Source: Cryptomeria japonica (Eukaryota; Streptophyta; Pinopsida; Cupressales; Cupressaceae). Taken from it: a stretch of 64,000 nt of DNA. Under the pieces are notes generated by a model. The model did no database searches, had not been told where the DNA came from, and worked only from the letters and a program-made list of their open reading frames with translations. The position numbers and the translations under genes are program-made. Shown here in pieces: positions 1-11,568 of this stretch. Position 1 is the first letter of the stretch; each line of letters opens with the position of its first letter. The stretch lies in NCBI RefSeq assembly GCF_030272615.1, contig NC_081412.1, positions 477,997,657-478,061,656 on the forward strand, given 5' to 3'.

Positions 1-2
1 AT

Positions 3-950
3 CCTGATCAAAAGGCTCTCCTACAATGGGCATTATATCCGAGAGGGAAAAGGCCAATTATTGTGGATGTTGAAGAAACCTTTGGACACCTTATGGTCCA
101 TCAGGTAGGAAAGACTGACCCTAGGGTCACTGCAAAATTGAACCTGGATGTAGCCAAATTAAATTTGGATCAGACAAAGTTTTTGGTTAGGGAGAACATT
201 ACATATAAGGGCTTGTATGAAAGATCTAAAGAGGAGAATCAAAAGCTACAAGCAAAGATATTACAACTTGAGACAGGAGCTCCTTTAAGTGAATATGCTT
301 CATATCCCATAGGACAGAGCTTGGATGATGTTTCTGATGTTCTGTATTGGAAGTATCAAGCGGATAAGGCTACCAAACAGGTAAAAAATGTCCAGCAAAA
401 GATGGATAAATTGGTTAATGATATCATTGAACACCGATTCAACACCATGCTTATACATGTTGAGCATTATTGGAGGGTGTACTATGGAACCATAAAGGCA
501 TTACGAGAGCATGAAAGGTTAAAAGCACGATTGCATGAAATGATAAACAGTGTTGATGTGATGACGCTAGAAGAAAAAACAGAAGGGACTTTGTTTATGG
601 AGAATCATGTTAAATTCGAAGATATGCTAAAAGGAGATCTGAAAGAATTGGATGATGGGAACCCTATTGGAATGCCCTCGATTTATAAGGAAGGAGAATT
701 AACGTCTATGGAGGAATGGCGGAATGAACTTATAAACATCAAGGATCGAGCTCTGACGAGATTGGATCGAAGCAAAGACATGGCCCCTACCGTCAACCAG
801 ATGATGTTCGAATACCTTTCACAGGGAGAAGAATTAAAGAAACAGAGCATCAAGATTAAGACTTTTAAAGAAGATGACTACATCCATCATTTAGGGATGC
901 TTAATCTCTTTTTACTTAAGTTTGTTAGGAGTGTTCAAGTTGACAGTTAA
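3..950 (+). CDS. Coiled-coil protein of unknown function, 5'-truncated by the window edge
   Basis: The frame is open from the first complete codon to a TAA at 948-950, about 315 codons, so the true start lies outside the window; the first in-frame start-like codon is only a GTG at 63. The product is hydrophilic and charged. Residues about 40-70 (counting from the GTG) and about 95-175 read as heptad-type helical segments rich in Glu, Lys and Leu, so a coiled coil is likely. I see no catalytic motif, zinc knuckle, signal peptide or membrane span. I do not recognise the family. A frame this long with no break stands out here, where most other coding debris is broken. It could be the last exon of a plant gene or an accessory frame of a retroelement; a Tat-type pol starts 1.7 kb downstream but is separated from it by an unrelated LTR. 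Confidence 0.55.
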   Translation, partial: PDQKALLQWALYPRGKRPIIVDVEETFGHLMVHQVGKTDPRVTAKLNLDVAKLNLDQTKFLVRENITYKGLYERSKEENQKLQAKILQLETGAPLSEYASYPIGQSLDDVSDVLYWKYQADKATKQVKNVQQKMDKLVNDIIEHRFNTMLIHVEHYWRVYYGTIKALREHERLKARLHEMINSVDVMTLEEKTEGTLFMENHVKFEDMLKGDLKELDDGNPIGMPSIYKEGELTSMEEWRNELINIKDRALTRLDRSKDMAPTVNQMMFEYLSQGEELKKQSIKIKTFKEDDYIHHLGMLNLFLLKFVRSVQVDS

Positions 951-956
951 TATTTC

Positions 957-974
957 GAAAAGACATGTCTTTTC
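957..974. other. 18-bp perfect palindrome just after the first stop codon
   Basis: GAAAAGACATGTCTTTTC is its own reverse complement and begins six bases after the TAA of the coiled-coil frame. In RNA it would form a hairpin in the 3' untranslated region. Function is unknown. Confidence 0.7.
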
Positions 975-988
975 ATAAACAGCATTCG

Positions 989-1008
989 TTCTCATATATA
1001 TATGAGAA
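989..1008. other. 20-bp perfect palindrome in the presumed 3' UTR
   Basis: TTCTCATATATATATGAGAA is perfectly self-complementary and lies 14 bases after the first palindrome, giving two consecutive potential hairpins downstream of the coiled-coil frame. Confidence 0.7.
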
Positions 1009-1249
1009 AGATTTCTTGTAATATTTCTTAACATAACAATGATAGCAAGAATACAATGATTTGTGATAGCTTGTAAGTTTCCTGTTACACAGATTTTGAT
1101 GGATACGTAATACAATCAGTTATCTTTTCTTTGCATATGTGCTATGGATTATTTCATTCACTATTGGCAATTGCTTGTGATATTATCTAAAGAAGATAAG
1201 GTTATTCATATTCTTTGAGTGAGATTTATGTTGTATGTTATAAGGTTGA

Positions 1250-1255
1250 AATAAA
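1250..1255 (+). promoter_or_regulatory. Possible poly(A) signal for the upstream frame
   Basis: AATAAA lies about 300 bases after the stop codon of the coiled-coil frame, followed by a T-rich stretch. The position suits a plant near-upstream element, but the hexamer is common in AT-rich DNA. Confidence 0.35.
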
Positions 1256-1739
1256 AGTTCTGCTTGTGAATTATAATTGTTCTTTGCAGTGCTTACTTGG
1301 ATGGTCCCTTAAAGGTAGGGTTAAATTCATTCAAGCAACTTATGATATAGGCATTCAATTGATCTCATAAGAAATAATAACTGACAGATCCATAAAAGGG
1401 GTGGGTTTAAAAACTGTCTCACAAGTTCACACAATAAGTCCTAAGGCAATATAAAGACTCTGTAGCCCAGACAACAAAGAAGGCACTGGCCATTTATAAA
1501 TTACAATTTATCACCATATTCATCATATTTTATTTTACAATAGGAGTAATTGAGTAAGAAGCATAGAGTAAGTTGGCAATAGTGTATATATATAAAATTC
1601 TAAGCACAAAGATCAAATAGCTTCCACAACAACAATCTTGAACTCATCTGCTATATCTCCATTCCAGGAACTTATGCCATTCTATGATAGGAGGAAGCTA
1701 GATCAAGATACTTAATCTGCTATAAAAAGCACTAGTCCT

Positions 1740-2667
1740 TGAAAACAACTAGTGAATAGGTACACCCGCCTAGGAGCCTAAAGTGAGAGAGTTAGTAACC
1801 AAATAGGTTCACTCTATAAGTTGGCCAAGTCAATTGGAGGGTTTGATCATAGGAGTTGGCATTTCCTTAGAACCTATCCAATCTGTTGATTTGAGACCCA
1901 ATAGGGTCTACACATGCAGAAAGGCCAAGCGCCTAGAGCTTACTGCTCAAACACAAATAGGAGTCACACTGACTACAATTGGATGGTTAAATCCAATAAT
2001 GATGTACTACTCAAAATAGCATCTTCATATGCTGGATTCAGTACCGATTTAGTTTTGATTGCCTTCACAAAAACTTTCCTTTAACCTTCAAATGATGTCT
2101 GCGTGTATAGCTCTGCTTATTCTCGCATATACCTTCTTACAATTCCTTTCTTCAATCGCATATCGATCTTACAAATAAGATCTTACATATATACCATAAC
2201 CTAAGACCAATTTTAGTAGGTCGGCTCTAAAAGATATTACAATAAAAATAATTTACAAGTAAATCAATAACCGATACAACATGTCGACTTAATGCATTTA
2301 CAACAATAATAAATCATCTCCAAAGCGTGTCGTGCTGATCTGGAATAGATAAGCCTATCGGTGCTTATTCTGGACCTATTTGCCTTTAACAACAAATATG
2401 CAAACACGAATATACCAATGAACAAATCTCCAAGACAAAGTGTCAAAATGATGTCTTCAACATAGCCAAGTGTTTTCCATGTCATTCCAAGTGCCGGTGA
2501 ACAATATATCCTATCAATGAACCAAATACCTGTGACTGTGCATAAAGTCACTTGCTTGCCAGTGAACATTGCCAATTCTCCAAAGTTCCAGAGTTGATAA
2601 GTGTTAATAGGTATTGACATCAATGACAAAACCATATCAACATATCCAAAATACCAATAGTTTGACA
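1740..2667 (-). mobile_element. Copia-like LTR fragment, reversed
   Basis: On the minus strand a purine tract (2681 to 2668, TGCTGAAGGGGAGAA) is followed immediately by TGTCAAACTATTGG. This is the purine-tract-plus-TG arrangement at the start of a 3' LTR, and GGGGAGA before the LTR is typical of plant Copia elements. The downstream minus-strand sequence is LTR-like in composition. The left limit is not defined by any signal I can see and is approximate. An open frame of 139 codons runs through it antisense to the neighbouring pol (2264-2683); it is hydrophobic and most likely fortuitous. The right boundary near 2683 abuts the Tat polyprotein, so this is an insertion or rearrangement upstream of that pol. 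Confidence 0.45.
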
Positions 2668-2689
2668 TTCTCCCCTTCAGCACTAATCA

Positions 2690-3608
2690 AGAGAGATCGT
2701 CTATTCTTATTGAAGAGACAAAAGAAGTCAATCTGGGGACACTAAAAAATCCACACATACTACATCTAGCAGAATCACTAACTCTGGCAGAAGATCCTGA
2801 TTTTATAGAGTTCTTTCGCAAGCGACAAATCAATTTTGCATGGTCTTATGCAGATATGTCAGGATTAGATCCAAAACACGTAATGTATCATTTGACAATA
2901 GCAGAAGGAGCAAAACCGGTAAAACAAAAGCTTGGGAAGATGCATCCTTAGATTGCTCTCTTAGTAAAACCCAAACTCAAGAAGCTATTAGATGTGGGTT
3001 TCATAAGACCGATTGATTATGTGGAATGGATCTCCAACCTTGTACCGGTGGCAAAACCAATTGGGGGCATCCGTATTTGTATAGATTTTAGAGATCTCAA
3101 CAAAGCATGTCCTAAGGATGACTTCCCTCTTCCAAAAATTGATATGATCATGGACCTCACAGCAGGACATGCAATTCTATCACTCATGGATGGCTTCTCG
3201 GTATACAACCAGATAAATATTGCTCCAGAAGATCAACATAAAAACACTTTTATATGCCCATGGGGTACATACTGTTGGAATGTAATGTCATTAGGTCTCA
3301 AGAATGTAGGCACAACATATCAAAGGGCAATGCCTACTATCTTCTACGACGTGATGCATACACTAATGGAAGACTATGTGGATGATTTACTAGCTAAATT
3401 ATTAACAAGAGAGGGACACCTCGTCATGCTAGATAAAATATTCAACATACTAGAGCAATATAATGTATGCCTAAATCCAAAGAAGTGTGTCTTTGGGGTG
3501 ACCTCTGGGAAGCTCCTAGGATACATTGTCTCAAACAAAGGAATTAAGGTTGATCCTACAAAAGTCAAAGTGATCATGGAAATGCCACCTCCTAGGAACA
3601 TCATTTAG
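2690..3608 (+). pseudogene. Tat reverse transcriptase region
   Basis: The pol frame (positions divisible by three) reads through the Ty3/Gypsy RT signature FRDLNKACPKDDFPLP near 3090-3135 and the catalytic box YVDD at 3375-3386, both intact. The linker ahead of RT, with QINFAWSYADM near 2830, is typical of Tat pol. Stops interrupt at 2949-2951 (TAG) and 3606-3608 (TAG). No frameshift is seen. In an intact element this domain copies the RNA genome into DNA in cytoplasmic particles. Confidence 0.9.
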
Positions 3609-4250
3609 TTGGGGACATTACAAGGAAGGCTACAATCAATCCAGCGTTTCATTGCACAATTGGTCGATAAATGTCATCCCTTCACACATCTGATTCATAA
3701 GAATGTTCATTTCAAATGGGAAGAGAATTTCCAACAAGCATTCCAACAGTTAAAGGACTACCTAATGATGCCACCATTGCTGACACCACCATCTCAAGAT
3801 AGGTCATTATTGTTATACATATCAGATACAACTATGACCTTAGGCATCTTGCTCGCACAACATAATGCAAAAGGAAAAGAATGTGCAGTATATTGCATTT
3901 CCAAGACAATAGTCGGGTATGAACTCAATTATACCCCTATTGAATGAGCTTGTCTAGTAGTGATTTTAGCAGCAACTAAACTAATACATTACATGCTGAC
4001 ACACAAGATACAACTCATTGCCAAGATAGATCTACTCAAGTACCTACTCAATAAAGCAACACTAACAAGTTGTTTTGCAAAGTGGGTTATGCTCCTTAGT
4101 GAATTTGACATAGAGTATGTGGACCGAAAAGCAATCAAAGGGAAGGTCATTACAGATCAGTTGGTTGAAGCATCACTCATAGGTGATCATCCGCTCATAT
4201 CAAATTTTTCAGATGAGGAAATCTTCACAGTCATACCAGCACAACAATGA
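3609..4250 (+). pseudogene. Tat first RNase H region (connection/tether-like)
   Basis: This continues in the same frame as RT. It carries the usual features after RT: HFKWEENFQQAFQQLK near 3710, then a degenerate first RNase H with LLLYISDTTMTLGILLAQ. In Tat elements this first domain is often catalytically degenerate. In-frame stops lie at 3945-3947 (TGA) and 4248-4250 (TGA). Confidence 0.8.
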
Positions 4251-4620
4251 AAATTATATTTTGATGGCTCATACACTAGACATGGTTCAGGAGCTGACAT
4301 TCTCTTCATCACACCTCAAGGTGATAGAATTCCAAAATCTTACAGGTTCACATTCTCATGCACGAACAACATAGCAAAATATGAAGCCTTGATCATAGGA
4401 CTATGCATGGCCATGTAATGGAACTTAAAGGAGCTACAGGTCTATGGCAATTCACAATTGGTAATCTAACATGTCAATGATGAATACCAAACTAAGGATG
4501 ATAAGCTCATGCCTTACAATAAAATGGTTGATAGCTTCAAATAATTATTCACAACTATCACTTTTGAGCAAATTCCTCAAGATCGGAATAGACCTGCAAA
4601 TTCAATGGAAACAATAGCCT
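4251..4620 (+). pseudogene. Second RNase H domain (Tat-specific)
   Basis: The frame opens with LYFDGS (Asp at 4263-4265) and continues to TNNIAKYEALI (Glu at 4383-4385), which are the first acidic positions and helix of a cellular-type RNase HI fold. This extra domain is the marker for the Tat lineage. Stops at 4416-4418, 4467-4469 and 4542-4544 (all TAA) interrupt the second half. Confidence 0.8.
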
Positions 4621-6020
4621 CTCTCCTCAATCTTCTACATAATTCAACACGATGCGAGTTCTTATTTGAACAACTTTGGATCCCCGCTTATGATATCCTA
4701 GAATCCAAGATGGTTTGTCAACTCATCGGTCTCGATTCCCCATGGTATGGTGAGTTTTATGCATACCTACGTGATCAATTTTTTTCACTTAACCAATCAA
4801 ACAACCAACGCAAAACCTTCATACGCCAATCCGCTCGATACACCATCATTGTTGAAACCCTATATCGACGAGGTCTCGATGGTACTCTCCTTCGATGTTT
4901 AGAGAAAGGTGAGGTGACTACAACTTTAGAAGAAGTACACGAAGGTATTTGTGGGGCTCATTCAAGTGGCCCTTCATTGGCTAAAAAGATCACATGGGCA
5001 GGATACTATTGGCCCTCTATGAAAAAAGACTCCTACTACTTTGTCAGAAAGTGCAAGAAGTGCCAAGTTCAAGGAGATCTGATACATGCACCACTGCAAT
5101 AATTGCAACCCATCACAACACCATGGCCCTTTGGTTAGTGGGGACTAGACCTTGTGGGTAAAATCCATCCATATTCATCCAACAGTCACAACGCCATCAT
5201 TATCGCCACAAAATACTTCACCAAGTGAATCAAAGTTGTTCCACTTACCCAAGTCATTGACAAGGAGATCGCCTCATTCATTCTCAATTACATCATCTAT
5301 GTGTATGGTGTACCCATTTCCATCATCATAGATAACGTGCTTCCTTTCAAAAATCAGGATGTCTGTGAACTCTGTGAGAAGTTTCATATCCAACATTGTT
5401 TCTCCACTCCATATTACCCACAAGGAAATGGTCAAGCAGAAGCCTCAAACAAGAACATATTGAGGATCCTTAAGAAAATAGTCAATGATGTCAGTCATGA
5501 TTGGCACATTCGTCTGAATCCAACACTATGGGCATATCGATCTAGCATTCGAACCCCTAGCGGCAAAACCCCATACTCACTTGTATATGGAGCAAAGGAA
5601 ATCATGCTTATTGAGGTTGAATTATCATCTCTACGTGTTTACTTGCACAATTTGATTACTAATGAAGATTACTGGGTCTCACGTCTTCAGGACTTGGAAC
5701 TGCTTGATGAAAATCAACAAGCTGCCTACAATCACCTAAAATCATATGAGCAGTGCATGAGCAAAAGTTACAATCATAGAGTCAAACCTCGCACATTTGA
5801 GGTAGGAGATCTTATTCTCAGATAGAATCCTCTTGTTCTCAGATAGAATCCTCTCAATCAACCAAATAGAGAACATCAGGGCAAATTTGAATCTAATTGG
5901 CTGGGTCCATATGTCATCACTGCAGTCTTCCGGTATGGGGCATTACAGTTAGCAACTTCAGAAGGAGAACCACTGGAAAATCCAATTAATAGAATGCATC
6001 TCAAAAAGTTTCATACATAA
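4605..6020 (+). pseudogene. Tat integrase region
   Basis: An HHCC zinc-binding N-terminus is readable (VHEGICGAH then CKKCQ, about 4938-5070). The catalytic core keeps all three acids: Asp at 5148-5150, Asp at 5331-5333 and Glu at 5439-5441. The last two are separated by 35 residues, the canonical D,D-35-E spacing. Integrase inserts the cDNA into chromosomes. Stops at 5100, 5136, 5226, 5823 and 5844 interrupt it; the final stop is 6018-6020. A 21-bp direct duplication at about 5813-5854 repeats the segment containing one TAG without shifting the frame. Confidence 0.9.
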
Positions 6021-7968
6021 GTTGTGTAGGGCATCAGGCTCATCAAATATCAGAAAATACCAAAAAACATTCAAAAAAAGTTCTGCACAAAGTACAAAAA
6101 AATGAAACAATCAAGAAAAAAGTAAAGAAAAATAATTCATCCAAACGGTGAAAACCACTCTTGTGGCGCCTTGGATAAGTACGGTGGTGAAAACCTGGCA
6201 AACAGGAACCATTCATAAAGGTTGTATCTCCATTATCTTTCAGACTTGTTGCAATCACATCCACTGCATCCACTCATACATCTTATCTACCATGGCTTGT
6301 TATTGCTCTACAATTAGGGTTATTGCCTCGTATATCCCACATCATGTTTTCACATTGACACCTAATTGGGGGCAACTTTTTACTATATGATGGGAGTGGA
6401 TTCTCCATACATGTGATTCACCAAGGTACTCATTCGGAAAATGTCCAGAAATAATACCAAAAACATTCATAAAACATTCAAAAACATTGGAAAAACATTA
6501 AAATCAATCAAAAACGTTGTTCCTTGTACATAAACATCTAGCCAGACGCAAAACGGCATTTGAGCTACCAAAACGATGACCCCCTATCAGATCAACACAC
6601 AAACAAACATTATAAGCACACATGCAAAAACTATCTTAAATAAGGATGCATCCTTCCTTCAAACAAACAAGACATGGGGAGATATCTTTGACAAGAAGAT
6701 GTTGTTTAAGCTGATAGGCACTGGGTCGAATTTTTTTGCTTTATATATATTTGGTTCCTATGTCACTCCAGGATATCCATGACAAGTGATTAGAGTGGCT
6801 AGGATGGTTCCAGATATCTTTTTCTTTGTTTTTTGGTCTGTGGATTTAACCAATGAAGTTCTGGGGCATATACTAATGGTGTCTATGTGGAAAGTTCACT
6901 AAGCTACAAAATCCTATGTAAAATATGCAGTCATGGATCCCTATTGGCTTTCTGACTACAACATATACCTCGACCATCTGCATATGAACCAAAATGGAGG
7001 GTTACTTTCCTTATCTGCGATGTTTGTTTACAGGTGCAACGTTCAAACTTGGTTTTTGATACCTCAGCCAAGATTGGTACTTCCATACTCAATGATGAAA
7101 GAAAGCACTATGAATACGCCATGGATCGCCAGTTTCATCTCATCGGTATATATTGCATTTTGTTGCATTTCGTCCATCCATAAATCCATATCGCTGCATA
7201 TCACTCACACATAGTTATGCCAATGGATAACTCTATTTTGATCCTCTTCTACAGGAATAGGTACTAGGTCCTCCATAACTTCTATCTAAAATCAACTACC
7301 CCCCCTACCCTCCCCATCCAGATCATCAACATCACATACCCTATCGTGTTTTGCCACACATATTGTAGTCCATCTCACGGGAAGGGGGCTACATAGCCTG
7401 TCTCATCTGGGTCATCCTATTGGTCAACTATCAATTGATGAACCAATCAAACACAATCACAACAAACAATTACATCAATTGTCTAAGTCTCAACAGGCAT
7501 TTTGCTTCAAATACCTTGACATCATCAAGCAATTACATCAATTGTCTAAGTCTCATCAGGTTAATTTGACTCACTTACTCAAACTTTATCCTGTTCAAGC
7601 GACCATCTAACGTCAACTGTCACGCTTTGACTAAACCGGAGCAATTCAATCAATTACACCAAATTGTCCAACCAATATTGATCAATTGTATAGCATCAAT
7701 CAAATGCACCACACTACATTTACATAGTATCTCTTGCATGACCTAAGGATACTTACCAACTTGACCCCATTTTCATCCATTCTTTTGCCATTTATTCCAA
7801 ATTTATCTCCTCTATCATCCCCTAATTTCTTTCTATTTTTCGAGAGATCGCCCAATTTTGCAAAAAATTTGGCCCATCTATCGAGGCCCACAAAAACTAA
7901 CATCACTGGGGCATTTTTCTCACGCCTATCGATTTTTCTTTGAAACGGTGTGATAAACCACACGGTCT
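6021..7968 (+). other. Long non-coding 3' region of the Tat element
   Basis: About 1.95 kb between the pol stop and the polypurine tract. Only short, unconvincing frames are present. A block near 6170-6210 (GGTGGTGAAAACCTGGCAAA) looks like conserved non-coding element sequence. A 34-bp segment recurs at about 7467 and 7530. Long 3' untranslated regions are normal for this lineage. Confidence 0.6.
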
Positions 7969-7982
7969 CAAAAAGGGGCAAA
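7969..7982 (+). promoter_or_regulatory. Polypurine tract of the Tat element
   Basis: TCAAAAAGGGGCAAA runs directly into TGTAGACACA, the LTR start. This is where plus-strand DNA synthesis would be primed. The reversed LTR at the right edge of the window has an equivalent tract beside its TATAGACACC start. Confidence 0.75.
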
Positions 7983-9280
7983 TGTAGACACATAAATTTG
8001 TCTATTAATTAAATAAATATTAAATATTTATTTAATGACTAAATATTCCTCTATTAATTAAATTAGCATTTAATTAATTCACCTTAGCCTATTCTTTTTT
8101 AGTTAAATAAATTTAATCAATTTATTTAATTACTAAACTATAATCCAGGTTATTAAATAAATCTACTTTATTTAATTTATCCCCCTTCTTCATATTTAAA
8201 TAAATTTAACATTTATTTAAAAATCAAATCCCCAAATCAAATTCCTCTTTTAAATAAATCAATATTTATTTAAAATTCCCCCACACTTGTATTTTCCTAC
8301 AAATGCAAGTGGCACATTTAAATAGATTTTTATTTTTAAATAAAAACCTATTTACCCACACCCACCTCTTTCTAGATTCTTCTAGATTTCTCTAAAACCC
8401 TTCTAGACTCTTCTAACCCCTTCAAAATTAGCCTAATCTCACTCCTAAACATTTACACAATCCTAATCCAAAAATCCCTCCCAAAAGTCTTCAAAAGTCA
8501 TTTAAGGCTCTTACAGAGTCTTAAATGTATTTCCTCTTTCAACACTCCAACCCACATGGGACTTGACCCTTTGGTCAAGGCTTAACCTTGGGTAAACTTT
8601 GCACAAGGGTTTACCCATTGGATAATAACATTATCCTTGGATAAAAGCTTTATCCAATAACCCCAACCACATGAGGTTACCCTCATGTCCCCTTAGCCAT
8701 TTAATGCTCCTTTCCTCTCCTCTCAAGCCATTACATGTTGATGCTTGTCATCATGGGATTGGATTGAAAACCATTGCATGGATCATCACAAACCCATCAA
8801 TCCTAGCCCTTCACAAGCTCACTCAATCTTGACCATTCAATCAATATTTTTCCCTATAAAAGGAGCCCTCACTCTCCAACAAAGGGGGAAGCATTAGAGT
8901 ATTGTTACTATACTGGTATTACCATAGACATTTAGAGCTTTCTCATAAGCATAATATTTGCATTTGCATAGCATTTGTTTTTCATCTTCAATCATCTTGA
9001 ATCTCCATATGGCATCCATGGCTAGTGCTAAAAGTAGAGAGCTTCACTTATTTGGGACTTGGAGATGAGAGAGACAAAGGAGGAGTATCACAAGGTTACA
9101 ATGGATTAATCTTAGGAAGGCTTTTTTTCTTTCTCTTGTTATTTAAACTTCTTTCATGTTTCTTTGAATCTCTTTTGGTATGCTTTGGATGGTTTTTAGT
9201 TCTTTGTTTTGGTTTCATATTTGAACTAATCTACTAGCATTGAGCTTCTGCCTTTTGATTCTTAAAGCCATTTCCCACAA
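7983..9280 (+). repeat. 3' LTR of the Tat element
   Basis: The LTR starts TGTAGACACATAAATTTG after the polypurine tract. The first 300 bases are a series of A/T-only inverted repeats, followed by a C-rich segment, a TATA box (CTATAAAAGG, 8855-8864) and U5-like sequence. The LTR at 61699-63099 matches it in reverse orientation from the start through the TCTAGAAG-rich segment and the AAGCTTTATCC-like block, so the assignment is well supported. The 3' end is approximate because no partner LTR from the same element is present. Confidence 0.75.
8855..8864 (+). promoter_or_regulatory. TATA box in the Tat LTR
   Basis: CTATAAAAGG sits about 870 bases into the LTR, followed by a short C-rich initiator-like stretch. 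It marks the U3/R boundary of a polymerase II LTR promoter. Confidence 0.6.
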
Positions 9281-9491
9281 CATCAAAATGAGTATACTCT
9301 TATGCCTATTAATAATACAATTTTCCAATTCACTGATTTCAGTGAAATAGAGCAGTGTTTAAATCATCATAACTTTAACATGCCTCAGCCAAAATCAAAC
9401 CTTCTATATGTTTTTAGAAAAGTGGGAGGATGAAGAACAAGACCCAATAATTTTTTTTTTAATAATCTTAACCTTCTAAGAGCAATTTTGT

Positions 9492-9795
9492 CTACAATAC
9501 ACTTCATTTATTTTTCATCTAAAACAACAATCAGATAAAAAGAACAATCTTAACTATGTTTGCATACACATAGTTTTACATGGGTCCTAGAGGGTGAACT
9601 ATTTGAATAGGACCCTATCACACAATCATGCCACTTAAATTGCCTACAATACACTTCATTTATTTTTCATCTAAAACAACAATCAGATAAAAAGAACAAT
9701 CTTAACTATGTTTGCATACACATAGTTTTGCATGGGTCCTAGAGGGTGGGCTATTTGAATAGGACCCTATCGCACAATCATGCCACTTGAAGTCT
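9492..9795. repeat. Two tandem copies of a 152-bp unit with internal hairpins
   Basis: Copy 1 spans 9492-9643 and copy 2 spans 9644-9795, with only a few substitutions. Each unit carries two inverted repeats: AACTATGT/ACATAGTT around an 8-base loop and GGGTCCTA/TAGGACCC around an 18-base loop. There is no coding content. Confidence 0.9.
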
Positions 9796-9799
9796 TCAT

Positions 9800-11550
9800 T
9801 TGTGAAACATAAAATGTAGATCATGATACATCAAGAGCACATATGATATTAAATGTCACTTTAATTTTAATTGCAATGCAAATATCATGAATGGAGACCT
9901 CTTCTAACTTATAAATGTTGAGAGAATCCAATTATATAAAAGTTCTTATTTTTCGATCCCTCAATCCTTTTTTATACCCCCATTTTTTCTACTAAATGAA
10001 ACTCATAATTTGATACTGCAGTTAGGGTTCTTCACAAAATCATAAATCAGACGTTTATCCAACAGAGGACTTGATTTCTTTATTATTTTAAAAACGCTGT
10101 TACATATTCATCTTGAAAATTAATGAGAATGAAATCATAACTCGATATTTATTTGCTTCACATGAGATCAAAATCCAAGAGTATAGATATTTTCCAATAT
10201 ACAGAAGATAAAATTTTGAAACTTGTTTCATTTTCCATTTGATATATGAAGAATAATATTACAAGGTAGAGGTTTTAGAAGTATATATACAATAAAACAT
10301 AACCTAAATTAAGAGATGAAAGAAGAAGTTATTTCATCTCAAACTAAGCTACTTCAAAAATTGACAAGATATTTATACCTCAAGAGGCAAGACTTCAGAT
10401 TATTAGAGAGACATATTCCTATGATTTTTTATCATCTTGATTCTAAAAAGATAGTAGAAAAATTGTTGGGCTATAAATCCTGGCCAAGTATGTGTTAATA
10501 AGATTTCTAATTCATTAGAGGGTGTTTGTTTGCATCCCAAGCTCCACCAAACTATAGCTGCTGATAAAGTCAAAACATTACTACAAAAGCTTCAAAGGGC
10601 TGTCAAAGTCATTCATGCGCTGACTGGTACATAGGCCAGACTATGGCTACTATATCCATCATATGGTGAAGTCAAATTCAGTAACAAAATGGTTGAACGA
10701 AGGACCACAATAGTATTTTTCTATGTTTGAAAAAAATAACATAAAGAATAAGCTAAAAGAGCATTCTAACAGTTTACAGCCTTGCTATTTCTAGTGTAAA
10801 AGGGTAAGGCTTCTTGGCATATGGACGTGTCATCTTCAATTTCAAGCTTAACTGTAGTTTTCATCAATTTAGTTTGACTTATTGAAGAGCATGTATTACT
10901 TTACAACTAATACTAAAATCTATACAACTTAAGAAACATTTGACTTAAATATATCAATAACTCATACCAAGAGTAGAGCCTCTCTATATATATATGAAGA
11001 GGATTAGCTCGGAGAAAATAAACTATTATATTCTCCCCAAATCCTACACAATATTTAGGAAGTTATTGGCAGGTTTGACTCAATGAACAACTTGATTTGC
11101 ATCAAAAGGTTCCTTTTGGCAGATAAGTTACACATGCAGTGGTTTTCTTATTGTCATCGGTGCAAGATTGAACATCATTTTAAGCATCTTCAAACTACGA
11201 TTCTCAAAATCAAGAATATTATCCTTAGGTTTTAGCTGTAGAGCCTGCTCCATTCAGTTTTCTGATACTATCAATATCATGACTGCAACCAATATTTCTG
11301 ACAGGCTCTAACATTAACTAGAAATGAATTATGACAGGTATGTTTAATGAACACTTCTAACACTCCAAAAGAACCAGAAATTACTTTGAGATGAATATGC
11401 ACCAGGCAGCTATTCATCCATGAGCAATTGAACTACTTATACAACCTGCTTTTAAACATATTTCTCAAATCTTGTATCTAGTAGAAGGCATTGAAATTGA
11501 CAATTTTAAGGGTAGGTAGTTGTTTTAATTGTGTCAAGGCGAGAGTTTTT
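9800..11550. other. Gene-free AT-rich stretch
   Basis: Only short frames (up to 60 codons) without recognisable motifs. I see no repeat structure, conserved domain or RNA gene. Confidence 0.5.
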
Positions 11551-11568
11551 TTTTTAACTAAGCAACAT

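Larger units (their letters stand above)
2690..9280 (+). mobile_element. Ty3/Gypsy Tat-lineage LTR retrotransposon, 5'-truncated
   Basis: The order is RT, RNase H, a second RNase H and integrase (2690-6020), then about 2 kb of non-coding 3' region, a polypurine tract (7969-7982) and a 3' LTR that begins TGTAGACACA at 7983. A second RNase H domain between the first and the integrase is diagnostic of the Tat/Ogre-like clade. Gag, protease, primer-binding site and 5' LTR are not present; their place is taken by a reversed Copia-like LTR. The right LTR end is uncertain by about 100 bases. Coding damage shows it is immobile. Confidence 0.85.

Noticed and set aside
2264-2683. 139-codon hydrophobic minus-strand frame resembling a membrane protein
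   Set aside because: It starts at a GTG inside a Copia purine tract and runs through LTR sequence; no family recognised, most likely fortuitous.
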